A stretch of 64,000 nt of DNA, from positions 806,001-870,000 of the forward strand of contig OZ252150.1 in NCBI GenBank assembly GCA_965248775.1, in the 5' to 3' direction. Under the pieces are notes generated by a model, which saw only the letters and a list, made by a program, of their open reading frames with translations, had not been told where the DNA came from and searched no databases. The translations under genes and the position numbers were made by a program. Positions 30,230-39,106 of this stretch are shown here, in pieces. The DNA is from JBHHUI01 sp965248775 (GTDB lineage Bacteria > Chloroflexota > Anaerolineae > Anaerolineales > JBHHUI01). The stretch's first letter is position 1; every line of letters begins with the position of its first letter.

Positions 30230-31200
30230 GGCAAAATGTCTGCTTTCCGTAAATTCTCTATCAGCCGCGGCTCAATGGGATACCCACCCGCTTCAAACGT
30301 CTCACCAGTGAGCATCTCATAAATTGAAATATAACGTTCACTGGCTGAAACCCATAAGCCGGCGTCCATGTTCGGTGGTTCTCCATCGCCACGATAGCCA
30401 GACTTTACGTATGCAAGCCGAACGAATTCCTTGTCGAAATTCTCTGGCTCCACGCCCGCGGCGAAACGCGCCGAGTACGAGTCAGCCTTCCAATAGCGGG
30501 ACGAGTCCGGCGTGTGAACTTCGTCAATCAACAACACCCGCCCGTCTGGAGCACGCCCGAATTCATATTTAGTATCAACCAGAATCAACCCGGCCTGCTG
30601 CGCGATCTGCTGCCCGTGCCGGAAAATGTTTAACGCCGCGGCTTGTATCTGCTCCCAAGTGCGCGCGTCCAGCCAACCTTGATCCACAACTTCGGCGCAT
30701 GTCAGGCGCTGGTCGTGTTCGCCGGCTGCAGCTTTGGTCGTTGGAGTGATGATCGGCCCGGGCAGCGCCTGATTTTTCTGCATGCCATCTGGGAAGGTAT
30801 AACCGTAAATCTCGCGCTCGCCGAGGGAGTAGCGCTGCCAGAGTGCCGTAGAAGTAACGCCGGTAATGTATCCGCGCACAATAACTTCCACCGGGAATGG
30901 CTCAGCTTCCACAGCTAGCAATGCATTGGGATCAGGTGCGGCGATTACATGGTTTGGGATGATGTCGGCGGTCTGGTCAAACCACCATGCTGCCAGTTGG
31001 TTGAGCACCTGACCTTTATAGGGAACTCGTGCCAGAACCCGATCAAATGCCGATAAACGGTCGCAGGTGACTAGCAACCGGCGTCCGTTGTCGAGTGGGT
31101 ACAAATCGCGTACCTTGCCGGAATGTTTGCCCGCCAAAGGAAGATTAGTTTCCCCCAGGGCCTGGGGTAGCGCGGCTCGGATATCTGCTTCTGCGATCAC
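30226..31200 (-). CDS. purC: SAICAR synthetase (long form)
   Basis: Couples CAIR and aspartate using ATP. 324 residues, the longer type found in yeast Ade1 and some bacteria, against about 237 in E. coli. Visible: GKHSGKVRDLYPLDNGRRLL, SAFDRVL, EVIVRGYITGVTSTALW, LPGPIITPTTKA, LILVDTKYEFGR, and LIDEVHTPDSSRYW. Starts with GTG (GTGA overlap with the bioY stop). Immediately followed by purE, as expected for consecutive pathway steps. Confidence 0.95.
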   Translation of the reverse strand: MIAEADIRAALPQALGETNLPLAGKHSGKVRDLYPLDNGRRLLVTCDRLSAFDRVLARVPYKGQVLNQLAAWWFDQTADIIPNHVIAAPDPNALLAVEAEPFPVEVIVRGYITGVTSTALWQRYSLGEREIYGYTFPDGMQKNQALPGPIITPTTKAAAGEHDQRLTCAEVVDQGWLDARTWEQIQAAALNIFRHGQQIAQQAGLILVDTKYEFGRAPDGRVLLIDEVHTPDSSRYWKADSYSARFAAGVEPENFDKEFVRLAYVKSGYRGDGEPPNMDAGLWVSASERYISIYEMLTGETFEAGGYPIEPRLIENLRKADILP

Positions 31201-31769
31201 ACTTCCCCTCCGGCACGTAGCAGTCCTGCTCGCAAACCTTCCGCAAGCACGGCGGCGATAACCGCCTTGACGAGATCAAAGATGATGAACGGAGCAATGC
31301 CAAACGTCCAGCCTTTGGTCCAATCGCCGCCAAAAAAACCAAATGTGAGCCAGGTTGCACCGATGATATAAATAACAGCCACGCCGGCCAATCCAGCGAT
31401 AAAGCGCAACAACCTGCTCTGTTGCAAACCCTTTTCGGCTAGCCAACCGGCGACGAATGCAGCTACCACAAAGCCAACAAGGTAGCCTGCAGTAGGGCTA
31501 GCCCACACTGCGCTCCCCAATCCATTCGCATCAAGAGGTAGCCCGACCGAAATCGAACCCAGGTAAATGAGCTGGCTGGCCGCACCGTATTTCGCGCCGA
31601 GAACCAGACCGGCGAGCAACACAGCCAAGACTTGAAAGGTAAAGGGCACTGGGTCGAGCGGGATCGTCAAGCGGGCACTCAGCGCGGTCAGGGCTGCGAA
31701 TCCGAGGGCAGCCAGAATGCGGATGAGCGTAGGATTGGTTGTGCGTGTTTGGATATAAGTTGAAAGCAT
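31197..31769 (-). CDS. bioY: Biotin transporter S-component, BioY family
   Basis: Membrane protein of 190 residues with about six helices. It fits BioY, the substrate-binding S-component of ECF biotin transporters: ALTALSARLTIPLDPVPFTFQVLAVLLAG near the N-terminus, YLGSISVGLPLDANGLG, PTAGYLVGFVVAAFVAG. CAGGAG stands before the ATG at 31769; longer frames upstream are less likely. Its place between purQ (13 nt) and purC (4-nt overlap) is odd for a vitamin transporter. No ECF ATPase or T-subunit is nearby, so it would use a shared module or act alone. Confidence 0.9.
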   Translation of the reverse strand: MLSTYIQTRTTNPTLIRILAALGFAALTALSARLTIPLDPVPFTFQVLAVLLAGLVLGAKYGAASQLIYLGSISVGLPLDANGLGSAVWASPTAGYLVGFVVAAFVAGWLAEKGLQQSRLLRFIAGLAGVAVIYIIGATWLTFGFFGGDWTKGWTFGIAPFIIFDLVKAVIAAVLAEGLRAGLLRAGGEV

Positions 31770-31782
31770 ATTTTCTCCTGAA

Positions 31783-32550
31783 TTAATGTTGTGCTGCGTA
31801 TTGCACACCGTTGATAAACAATTGCAACCCGCCGCGCTCTGTTTCACCGCGTGTCCAGCGGGGGTGTTGGAATGGATATATGTGATCTTCCGCATGCGGC
31901 ATCAGGCCGAGAACATTGCCGGCTGGGTTGCATACCCCAGCGATGTCTGCAAGCGAGCCGTTGGGGTTTGCGGGATAAACACCATCTGCAGGCGAGCCAT
32001 CGCTGCCGGCGTAAGTTAATGCAATTTGATCATGTGCTTGCAATGTGCTGAGATCCTCCGGGTTGGCGAGCATGAAGCGGCCCTCACCATGCGCCACCGG
32101 ACAATAGATTGCCTCGTCCAGGTCGCGCGTCCACACGCACGTGTTTGAGCGGGAGGAAAGCGTAACCCAGCGGCATTCGAAGTGGCCGTTGGCGTTGAAG
32201 GTCAGGGTGGCAGGCGATTGGAGATTTGGGAGCAGCCCGGCTTTGACGAGTGCTTGAAAACCATTGCAGATGCCGATCACTGCTTTACCGGCGCCGATGA
32301 AAGCGCTCACTTCATCGGCAAAGTAGACGCTCAAGTCGAGTGCCAGGAGTCGACCAGCCCCCAAAGCATCGGCGTAAGAGAAGCCACCAGGGAGCACCAA
32401 CAACTGATAATCTGCCCACTGTTTATCACCGCTACGCAATTGGTAGAGCGGCACAATCTCGGGCTGCGCGCTGGCCTGTTCGAGTGCCTGCGCGGCCTCG
32501 TGGTCACGGTTGGTTCCATTCGCATGTAGGATAAGAGCGCGTGGGAGCAT
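31783..32550 (-). CDS. purQ: FGAM synthase glutaminase subunit
   Basis: Provides ammonia from glutamine to PurL. Class I amidotransferase of 255 residues: VLPGGFSYADALGAG near 52, nucleophile Cys in VIGICNGFQALVKAGLLP near 95, and the catalytic His near the C-terminus (GLMPHAEDHIYPFQHPRW). Lies 24 nt after purL; the gap is made of heptamer repeats. Confidence 0.95.
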   Translation of the reverse strand: MLPRALILHANGTNRDHEAAQALEQASAQPEIVPLYQLRSGDKQWADYQLLVLPGGFSYADALGAGRLLALDLSVYFADEVSAFIGAGKAVIGICNGFQALVKAGLLPNLQSPATLTFNANGHFECRWVTLSSRSNTCVWTRDLDEAIYCPVAHGEGRFMLANPEDLSTLQAHDQIALTYAGSDGSPADGVYPANPNGSLADIAGVCNPAGNVLGLMPHAEDHIYPFQHPRWTRGETERGGLQLFINGVQYAAQH

Positions 32551-32552
32551 AA

Positions 32553-32608
32553 ATCAGTAATCAGTAATCAGAAGTCAGTAGTCAGTAGTCAGTGATCGGT
32601 TTTCAGTG
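32553..32608. repeat. Heptanucleotide tandem repeat across the purL end
   Basis: Eight imperfect 7-bp units (ATCAGTA, ATCAGTA, ATCAGAA, GTCAGTA, GTCAGTA, GTCAGTG, ATCGGTT, TTCAGTG) fill the gap between purQ and purL and the last eleven codons of purL. The PurL C-terminus (ENRSLTTDY) is thus repeat-encoded. This resembles the heptamer short tandem repeats known in cyanobacteria. Confidence 0.75.
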
Positions 32609-35526
32609 AGATTCCAGGAGGCGACTAGATCGGGTAGCGCTACTGAAAGCAGTGTTTGCGCTTGAGTGGATATAGTCAGACTATCAGCATCAGTGACTAC
32701 TCCGAGCTTGCATTGTTGGGCGGCGAGAGCGCCGTCAAAATGGCCCTCGAACGTGGTGCAATCTTTGGGGTGCACTTCGACTAGAAAGCGGCCATTCGAT
32801 TCGCTAAAGAGTGCGGTGACGGCGTCATCTGTTTCTAGCGTAATGTCCATTCCCAAGCGGCCAGCGATACACATCTCGGCGGCGGCGACGGACAGCCCGC
32901 CCTCGCTCAGATCGTGACAGGCGCGTACCACACCGGAACGGATGGACTTGTGCAGCGCGTGATATAGCTTTCGCGCATGAGTTGGCATACTCGGGACTTC
33001 AGAATTGTGAATTGCATTATGTGGTTCGACCAAGTTGAAGTGGCTGCCACCAAACTCGGGCCGGGTTTCGCCTAGCAGGTAGATGACGTTTCCCGGCGTC
33101 TTCGCGTCCATAGTTATGGCTTGCTTCACGTCCGCGATGATGCCGATAGCAGAGATGAGCAGCGTAGGCGGGATAGCGTGACGCTGTCCGTCCTCACCTA
33201 GGTATTCGTTGTTCAATGAATCTTTGCCCGAGATAAATGGTGTGCGGTAGTAGATGGCAGCGTCGTGGCAACCGCGCGCAGCCTCGACCAAAGTTCCCAG
33301 AGTCTCGGGCCGCGTTGGGTCGCCCCAGCAGAAATTGTCCAGCAGTGCGATGCGATCCGGGTCTGCGCCGACTGCTACCGCATTACGAATTGCCTCATCT
33401 ATCACACTTAATGCCATGTGGTATGCGTTCTGCTTGCCAAACTGCGGGTTGATGCCGTTCGAGAGCACGATCCCGCGTAACCCTTTGGCGCCGAATGGTT
33501 TGAGAACACAGGCATCCGAGGGGCCGTCGTTCATTTTTCCAGTAAGCGGTTTGACGACGGTTCCGCCTTGCACTTCGTGATCGTAGACGCGGATCACATC
33601 GGCTTTAGATGCGATGTTGGGATGGGCGAGAAGCTTAAGGAGAACAGCGCGAATGTCAGCAGTAAGGGATTGGGAGGGTGGCAGCCGAGAGCCAGCCTCC
33701 AACTTAGCGTTGAGAGAATGTTGTGGAAGACCTTCGTGCAGGAATTCATTATCGAGGTCGAGCACCAGCTGTTCACCATAAAAGACGACCAGACGTCCAG
33801 TCTCGGTGAACATGCCAATGTCTGTGAATTCGACATCGAAAATATCGCACAAGGATTGCAAGCGCCCGGTGTTTGCTGCAGGAACGGCGAGCACCATGCG
33901 CTCCTGCGCCTCCGAGAGCCAGATCTCCCATGATGCCAGACCGGGATATTTAAGCTGCACTCTGGCAAGGTCGACTTCCGCGCCACTCTGGCTGGCCATC
34001 TCGCCAACGGCAGAGGAGAAACCGCCGGCACCACAGTCCGTGATGGCATGATAGAGCTGCTGATCGCGGGCGCGGGTGATGACTTCGATCAAGCCTTTTT
34101 CGGTAATCGGATCGCCAATTTGCACCGATGCGCCCGCAATTTCGCTGGTATGGGTATCCATCGTTAGAGAAGAGAAGGTAGCCCCGCGCAAGCCATCTCG
34201 TCCCGTGCGCCCGCCCAGCACGATGATGCGGTCGCCGAGTTGGGGTTTTGTTGGGTGGCTGCCCTTGGGCGCCAGACCGACACAGCCGCAGAACACAAGC
34301 GGGTTGGCGGTGTAGCCGTGGTCGTACAAAACTGCGCCGTTCACCACAGGTAGTCCAATTTTGTTGCCGTAGTCTTCTACTCCGGACACGACGCCGGAGC
34401 GAATGCGTCGCGGGTGCAGCACTTGCTCAGGAAGCGTCTGTGGGTCGACATCCTGCGGGCCGAAACACAATACGTCCGTGGCAGCGATTGGTCGGTGGGA
34501 GACGCCCAGGATGTCGCGGATCACGCCGCCGACACCTGTATTCGCTCCTCCAAATGGTTCGAGAGCCGAGGGGTGATTGTGCGTCTCGACCTTGAATGAT
34601 ATTTCGAATTCGTCGTCGAATTCAATTACACCGGCGTTGTCTACAAAAGCTGAGCGTACCCAAGGTGCGGCAATCGCCTCAGTTGCGGCGCGCAGATAGG
34701 TTTCAAGGAGGCTGTTAACTGTGAGAGGCATCTGGGTCTCAGAATTAGACTCTATCTCCCGGATCTCAAATTCCGGTTCATTTATTGTGATGCGCGCTTT
34801 GAACGTTTTGTGGACACAGTGCTCGCTCCAGGTCTGGGCAATTGTCTCGAACTCAACATCGCTTGGTTCGCGACCAGCATTGTTGCGGTAATACGATTGG
34901 ATCGCCTGCATCTCGGTCAGGTTGAGAGCTGCACGACGTTCGTGGGAGAGTTGCAGCAATTCATCCGCTGTAAGTTCGACAAGCGAAATAGTACTCATTC
35001 GTCCGTCGGCCCGTCCCGGTTGTGGGATGACTGGTTCGATCTCACCCAGCGAGAAGCGTTGCACAACGGGATTTGTGAGTAGGCGCACGGCGAGTGTGTG
35101 GAGATCAGCTTCGGAGAGTTCACCGCGGACACAATAGCGTTGCCCAGTGGCTGCCCACCTAATGCCCTCAATCCCTAACAACCTGGCACCACGCAAGATA
35201 TGCGCTGCGACCGCATCGGTAACGCCGGCCCGCAAGGTGGCCTCAATCACGCCATGGGCTGCGCTGCTCTCTGATTTGTTCGCATCCACACGCCGCCAGG
35301 CGTATTCATGTAGCGCTGCGTCAGTTAGAAGTTCTGTCGCCAGGCGCTCTAAATCTGCAGGCTGCACTGAACCAGCGATGAAGTAGAGATCGTGATAATC
35401 CAGCCCAATAACATCGGTCAGCCCGAGGCTGTGTGCATCGGCAAGCAGCCGGGCTGCAATGGGATTCGCAACGTGCCGGTCTTGAACAACCAAACAATGA
35501 ACGGGAGGGGAACTGTGATCAACCAT
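32575..35526 (-). CDS. purL: FGAM synthase, PurS-like domains fused to PurL
   Basis: Converts FGAR to FGAM with ammonia from PurQ. 983 residues. A first segment (about 8-75: HCLVVQDRHVANPIAARLLA) and a second (about 90-165: GVIEATLRAGVTDAVAAHIL ... LLTNPVVQRFSLGEI) both resemble the small PurS subunit. They precede a PurL core with QTWSEHCVHKTFKARI, FKVETHNHPSALEPFGGA, GGRTGRDGLRGATFSS and CHDLSEGGLSVAAAEM. The fusion explains why no separate purS is present. The last residues are encoded by a heptamer repeat. Lies 5 nt after guaA. Confidence 0.94.
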   Translation of the reverse strand: MVDHSSPPVHCLVVQDRHVANPIAARLLADAHSLGLTDVIGLDYHDLYFIAGSVQPADLERLATELLTDAALHEYAWRRVDANKSESSAAHGVIEATLRAGVTDAVAAHILRGARLLGIEGIRWAATGQRYCVRGELSEADLHTLAVRLLTNPVVQRFSLGEIEPVIPQPGRADGRMSTISLVELTADELLQLSHERRAALNLTEMQAIQSYYRNNAGREPSDVEFETIAQTWSEHCVHKTFKARITINEPEFEIREIESNSETQMPLTVNSLLETYLRAATEAIAAPWVRSAFVDNAGVIEFDDEFEISFKVETHNHPSALEPFGGANTGVGGVIRDILGVSHRPIAATDVLCFGPQDVDPQTLPEQVLHPRRIRSGVVSGVEDYGNKIGLPVVNGAVLYDHGYTANPLVFCGCVGLAPKGSHPTKPQLGDRIIVLGGRTGRDGLRGATFSSLTMDTHTSEIAGASVQIGDPITEKGLIEVITRARDQQLYHAITDCGAGGFSSAVGEMASQSGAEVDLARVQLKYPGLASWEIWLSEAQERMVLAVPAANTGRLQSLCDIFDVEFTDIGMFTETGRLVVFYGEQLVLDLDNEFLHEGLPQHSLNAKLEAGSRLPPSQSLTADIRAVLLKLLAHPNIASKADVIRVYDHEVQGGTVVKPLTGKMNDGPSDACVLKPFGAKGLRGIVLSNGINPQFGKQNAYHMALSVIDEAIRNAVAVGADPDRIALLDNFCWGDPTRPETLGTLVEAARGCHDAAIYYRTPFISGKDSLNNEYLGEDGQRHAIPPTLLISAIGIIADVKQAITMDAKTPGNVIYLLGETRPEFGGSHFNLVEPHNAIHNSEVPSMPTHARKLYHALHKSIRSGVVRACHDLSEGGLSVAAAEMCIAGRLGMDITLETDDAVTALFSESNGRFLVEVHPKDCTTFEGHFDGALAAQQCKLGVVTDADSLTISTQAQTLLSVALPDLVASWNLTENRSLTTDY

Positions 35527-35531
35527 TCACA

Positions 35532-37079
35532 CTACTCCCACTCAATCGTCCCCGGCGGCTTGCTGGTAATGTCGTACACAACGCGGTTCACTCCTTGCAC
35601 CTCGTTGATGATGCGGTTGGCGATGAGCGCCAGCAGTTCGGGCGGCAGCCGTGCCCAGTCGGCCGTCATAAAGTCGTCCGTTGTGACCGCGCGCAACGCC
35701 ACGACTTCTTCGTAGGTGCGCGCGTCGCCCATGACGCCAACGGATTTGACAGGCAGTAAGACAGCAAAGGCCTGCGCTGTTGCGCCGCGCAATAGTCCGG
35801 CCGCGCGTAGTTCATCGCGCATGATTTTGTCGGCGGCGCGCAACGTTTGCAGCCGTTCCCAGGTGACCTCACCCAGACAGCGGATCGCCAGACCCGGACC
35901 GGGGAAAGGTTGGCGCCAGACAAGTGTATCCGGCAAACCCAGTTCAGTGCCAACCGCTCGCACTTCGTCTTTGAATAGATTCCGCAACGGTTCCACCAAT
36001 TCAAAATCCAGATCGTCTGGCAGGCCGCCGACGTTGTGATGTGTCTTGATCTTGGCCGCTTGCTCGCGCCCCCGGCCGCTGCTCTCGACCACGTCGGGAT
36101 AGATCGTGCCCTGTACTAAAAAGCGTGCGTCCTGCCCGAGGCGTTGGGCGGCTTGTTCGAATATACGAATGAATTGCGCGCCGATAATCCTGCGTTTCTC
36201 TTCCGGGTCAGTCACGCCAGCGAGTGCATCTAGAAACTCTTCTGCTGCATGAATGGCCTCAAAACGCGCGCCCAGATGGTCTTGGAAGGCAGCCACGACT
36301 TCGTCCGTTTCACCCGCGCGCATCAGGCCGGTGTCCACATAGAAGCACGTGAGCTGCTCCCCGACCGCGCGCTGCACCAATGCTGTAGCAACGCTCGAAT
36401 CCACGCCGCCACTGACTGCCGCAATTACGCGTTGGTCGCCGATCTGGGCCTGGATTTGGGCCACACTTTCTGCGACGATAGAACCGGATGTCCAATCCCG
36501 GCTGAGTCCCGCGGCATCCAGGAATGCGCTCAAGATCGATTCGCCATGTTCGGTGTGCGTCACTTCGGGGTGAAACTGTAATGCATAAAAGCCGCTGGCC
36601 GGATTTTCCATGGCCGCAATCGGACAGTTTTCACTGGTAGCAGTGACGGTGAAACCCGGTGGTGGGGCAGTGACCTGATCGCCATGACTCATCCAAGCCT
36701 GGAATGTGGGTGGTAGTCCATCCGTGCTCAATAGTGTGGACAAAGCAGTCGTTGTAACGCTCGCCCGGCCGTACTCACGTGCAGTCGTCGGCGAGACTTT
36801 ACCTTGTAAAGCTTTGGCTAGCAGCTGCATCCCGTAGCAAATGCCGAGTATGGGCACGCCAGCGTCCAAAACATAAGCCGGTAGTTGTGGCGCATTGGCG
36901 GCATAGACACTGTCCGGCCCACCAGAAAGGATAAAGGCCCGGGGGTTGAGGCGCTGTACCTGAGCCGGGTCTGTGTCGAAAGGAATTAATTCGGAATAAA
37001 CCCCGGCCGCGCGCACTCGGCGCGCGATCAACTGTGCATATTGGGCTCCAAAATCGAGGATGGCAACGGTGTCTGGCAT
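35532..37079 (-). CDS. guaA: GMP synthase (glutamine-hydrolysing)
   Basis: Aminates XMP to GMP. 515 residues: N-terminal class I glutaminase (nucleophile Cys in GICYGMQLLAKALQG, His/Glu in LQFHPEVTHTEHG), an ATP-pyrophosphatase domain (P-loop AVSGGVDSSVATALV) and the C-terminal dimerisation domain (PGPGLAIRCLGEVT, ending NRVVYDITSKPPGTIEWE). Only 4-5 nt separate it from xpt and purL. Confidence 0.97.
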   Translation of the reverse strand: MPDTVAILDFGAQYAQLIARRVRAAGVYSELIPFDTDPAQVQRLNPRAFILSGGPDSVYAANAPQLPAYVLDAGVPILGICYGMQLLAKALQGKVSPTTAREYGRASVTTTALSTLLSTDGLPPTFQAWMSHGDQVTAPPPGFTVTATSENCPIAAMENPASGFYALQFHPEVTHTEHGESILSAFLDAAGLSRDWTSGSIVAESVAQIQAQIGDQRVIAAVSGGVDSSVATALVQRAVGEQLTCFYVDTGLMRAGETDEVVAAFQDHLGARFEAIHAAEEFLDALAGVTDPEEKRRIIGAQFIRIFEQAAQRLGQDARFLVQGTIYPDVVESSGRGREQAAKIKTHHNVGGLPDDLDFELVEPLRNLFKDEVRAVGTELGLPDTLVWRQPFPGPGLAIRCLGEVTWERLQTLRAADKIMRDELRAAGLLRGATAQAFAVLLPVKSVGVMGDARTYEEVVALRAVTTDDFMTADWARLPPELLALIANRIINEVQGVNRVVYDITSKPPGTIEWE

Positions 37080-37083
37080 TCAA

Positions 37084-37656
37084 TTAGTTCGCGAAAACGA
37101 TGCGACCATCATCCATGTTTGCAATCGCAGCCAGCGATTCGATGGGTACGTCGAGATCGGCCAATAAGTCTCGCCCACCTTCGAACGTCTTTTCGATCAA
37201 CGTGCCGATGCCGCATAAAGTGGCGCCGGCAGTTTGCGCCAGGCGCGCCAGGCCAAGAATCGTCTGACCGCTGGCCAGGAAATCGTCGATGATCAACACG
37301 CGCTCACCTGCTCGTAAATACTCGGGCGAGACAATCAGTTCGACGGTACGCCCTTTTGTGTGTGAAGGCGCCAATGTCAGGTATATTTGATCCGGCATAG
37401 TATTAGGCTTCTGCTTGCGGGCATACACCACGGGCACCCCTAGCTGAAGCGCGGTCATCAGTGCGGGCGCAATGCCTGAGATCTCGGCTGTCAATACTTT
37501 GGTTGCGCCGGCAGCTGCAAAGAGTGCAGCCAACTCATGACCACAGGCCTCCATCAGCGTCGGATCGACCTGGTGGTTTACAAATCCATCGACTTTGAGA
37601 ATACCATTGCCAAGATTTTGACCCTCGGCGAGAATCCTGTCTTTCAGTATTTGCAT
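37084..37656 (-). CDS. xpt: Xanthine phosphoribosyltransferase
   Basis: Salvages xanthine to XMP, which GuaA next door converts to GMP. 190 residues in the B. subtilis Xpt style: MQILKDRILAEGQNLGNGIL, FVNHQVDP, and the PRPP-binding motif VLIIDDFLASGQTILGL. Typical length. Its place directly before guaA couples salvage and GMP synthesis. No purine riboswitch is visible in the 49-nt gap to purB. Confidence 0.93.
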   Translation of the reverse strand: MQILKDRILAEGQNLGNGILKVDGFVNHQVDPTLMEACGHELAALFAAAGATKVLTAEISGIAPALMTALQLGVPVVYARKQKPNTMPDQIYLTLAPSHTKGRTVELIVSPEYLRAGERVLIIDDFLASGQTILGLARLAQTAGATLCGIGTLIEKTFEGGRDLLADLDVPIESLAAIANMDDGRIVFAN

Positions 37657-37705
37657 GTTGCTTCCTGTTGCAGAGCGCAGACTAATCGGCCGCCCTATAT
37701 TTGCT

Positions 37706-39106
37706 TCAGCTCAGGGCTGCCTCGCGCAACGCTTGCGCAATTTGCCTGGCCCGGGCAGGCGCTTCGCCTACATATCCTTCATAATTTAGATGTGCTCGAA
37801 GTTCTGCGCTGCTCAGATATTCAAGTAGCATTTTATCGGCGGAGAGCGTCGAAACCAGCGGGTTGGTCTCCGCACTTCCAATAGCAACCCACGCTTTCAG
37901 GGCGTGATCGCGAATACGGGCGTGCATCACCTGCCGATCGGCGCCTGCTTTGACGAGCGTCATCAGCAATGGTTCCGTCCCGGCGAAGACCCCATATGCC
38001 GCAAGGTTGCGGGCTATTGCCGTCTCGTCCACACGCAGCCCTTCGATCAATCGGCGGGCTGTATTCAGCAATTCGTCTGCAATCAGGAATGCCTCGGGCA
38101 GCAGCAAGCGCCGGTTGGCCGAATCGTCCAACGTACGCTCGAGCAGACTGTGTGCGGCGTTGTCCCAAGCCGTGCGCGGCATAGCGGCCAGATAGCGCGC
38201 CAGGCTGTCTATCTTCTCGGCATTAATGGGATTGCGCTTGAACGGCATCGCAGATGATCCGACCTGGTGGTCGCCGAAGGGCTCACTCCATTCGCCGATA
38301 ACTGGCGACTGCAAGAGGCGCAGGTCGAACGCGAATTTGTAGAGCGTCGCGCCCAGCCCCGCTAGTCCGTTGAGCACACGCCAATCTTGCTTGCGCGGAT
38401 AAGTCTGGGATGTGATTGGAAAGGCCTCCAGAGCGAGCAAGTCCATCACACGCGCTTCCAAATCCGTTGCCGTCCAGCCGCTCTCGGAGAGCAGGGCGGT
38501 GAAGGATGCCGACGTGCCGACTGCACCTTTCATACCTTTGCCCTTGAGTTCAGAACGAAGCCGTTTGAGTTCGGTGTGATCGTCCAGCAAGTCCTGCCCA
38601 TACAGCGCCAGGCGGTAGCCAATGGTGGTCGGCTCGGCTGGCTGCAGGTGCGTGAAGCCGAGCGCGGGTGTGTCCGCCCAGCGCGCGATCTGGTCGGCAA
38701 GCGTAGTCAGCGTTTCTCGCAATGTGTTAAGCAGCAAATCGAGGCTGTCGCGCAGACGGAGCGCTTCGGCATTGTCGAGGATGTCTGTAGATGTTGCGCC
38801 CAGGTGTAGTACGCCGCCGCCAACTATGCACTGCTCGGCATAGGTTTGCAGTTCTGCAACGAGATCGTGTTTGGTTTCGGCTTCGATGGCACTGGCGCGT
38901 GCAATGTCCACCTCAGTCACGTGCGCCTGGAGATCCGCCAGTTGCTCTCGAGTAACGAGATCAGCCTCGTGCTGCGCTTCCGCTAGCGCCAGCCATACCT
39001 GGCGGAGCAATCGACGCTTGTGGATCTCGCTCCACAAATGGCGCATTTTGGTGCTGCCATAGCGCCACGTGAGGGGAGAGATGTACGTGTCGTGAGAGAA
39101 ATCCAT
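37706..39106 (-). CDS. purB: Adenylosuccinate lyase
   Basis: Cleaves SAICAR to AICAR and adenylosuccinate to AMP, so it acts twice in purine synthesis. 466 residues from the ATG at 39106, which shares one base with the purA stop. Visible: SPLTWRYGSTKMRHLWSE at the N-terminus, LGATSTDILDNAEALRLRDS, FTHLQPAEPTTIGYRLALY, and the fumarase-superfamily signature VGSSAMPFKRNPINAE near 280. An extra upstream codon (TTG) is not needed. Confidence 0.95.
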   Translation of the reverse strand: MDFSHDTYISPLTWRYGSTKMRHLWSEIHKRRLLRQVWLALAEAQHEADLVTREQLADLQAHVTEVDIARASAIEAETKHDLVAELQTYAEQCIVGGGVLHLGATSTDILDNAEALRLRDSLDLLLNTLRETLTTLADQIARWADTPALGFTHLQPAEPTTIGYRLALYGQDLLDDHTELKRLRSELKGKGMKGAVGTSASFTALLSESGWTATDLEARVMDLLALEAFPITSQTYPRKQDWRVLNGLAGLGATLYKFAFDLRLLQSPVIGEWSEPFGDHQVGSSAMPFKRNPINAEKIDSLARYLAAMPRTAWDNAAHSLLERTLDDSANRRLLLPEAFLIADELLNTARRLIEGLRVDETAIARNLAAYGVFAGTEPLLMTLVKAGADRQVMHARIRDHALKAWVAIGSAETNPLVSTLSADKMLLEYLSSAELRAHLNYEGYVGEAPARARQIAQALREAALS

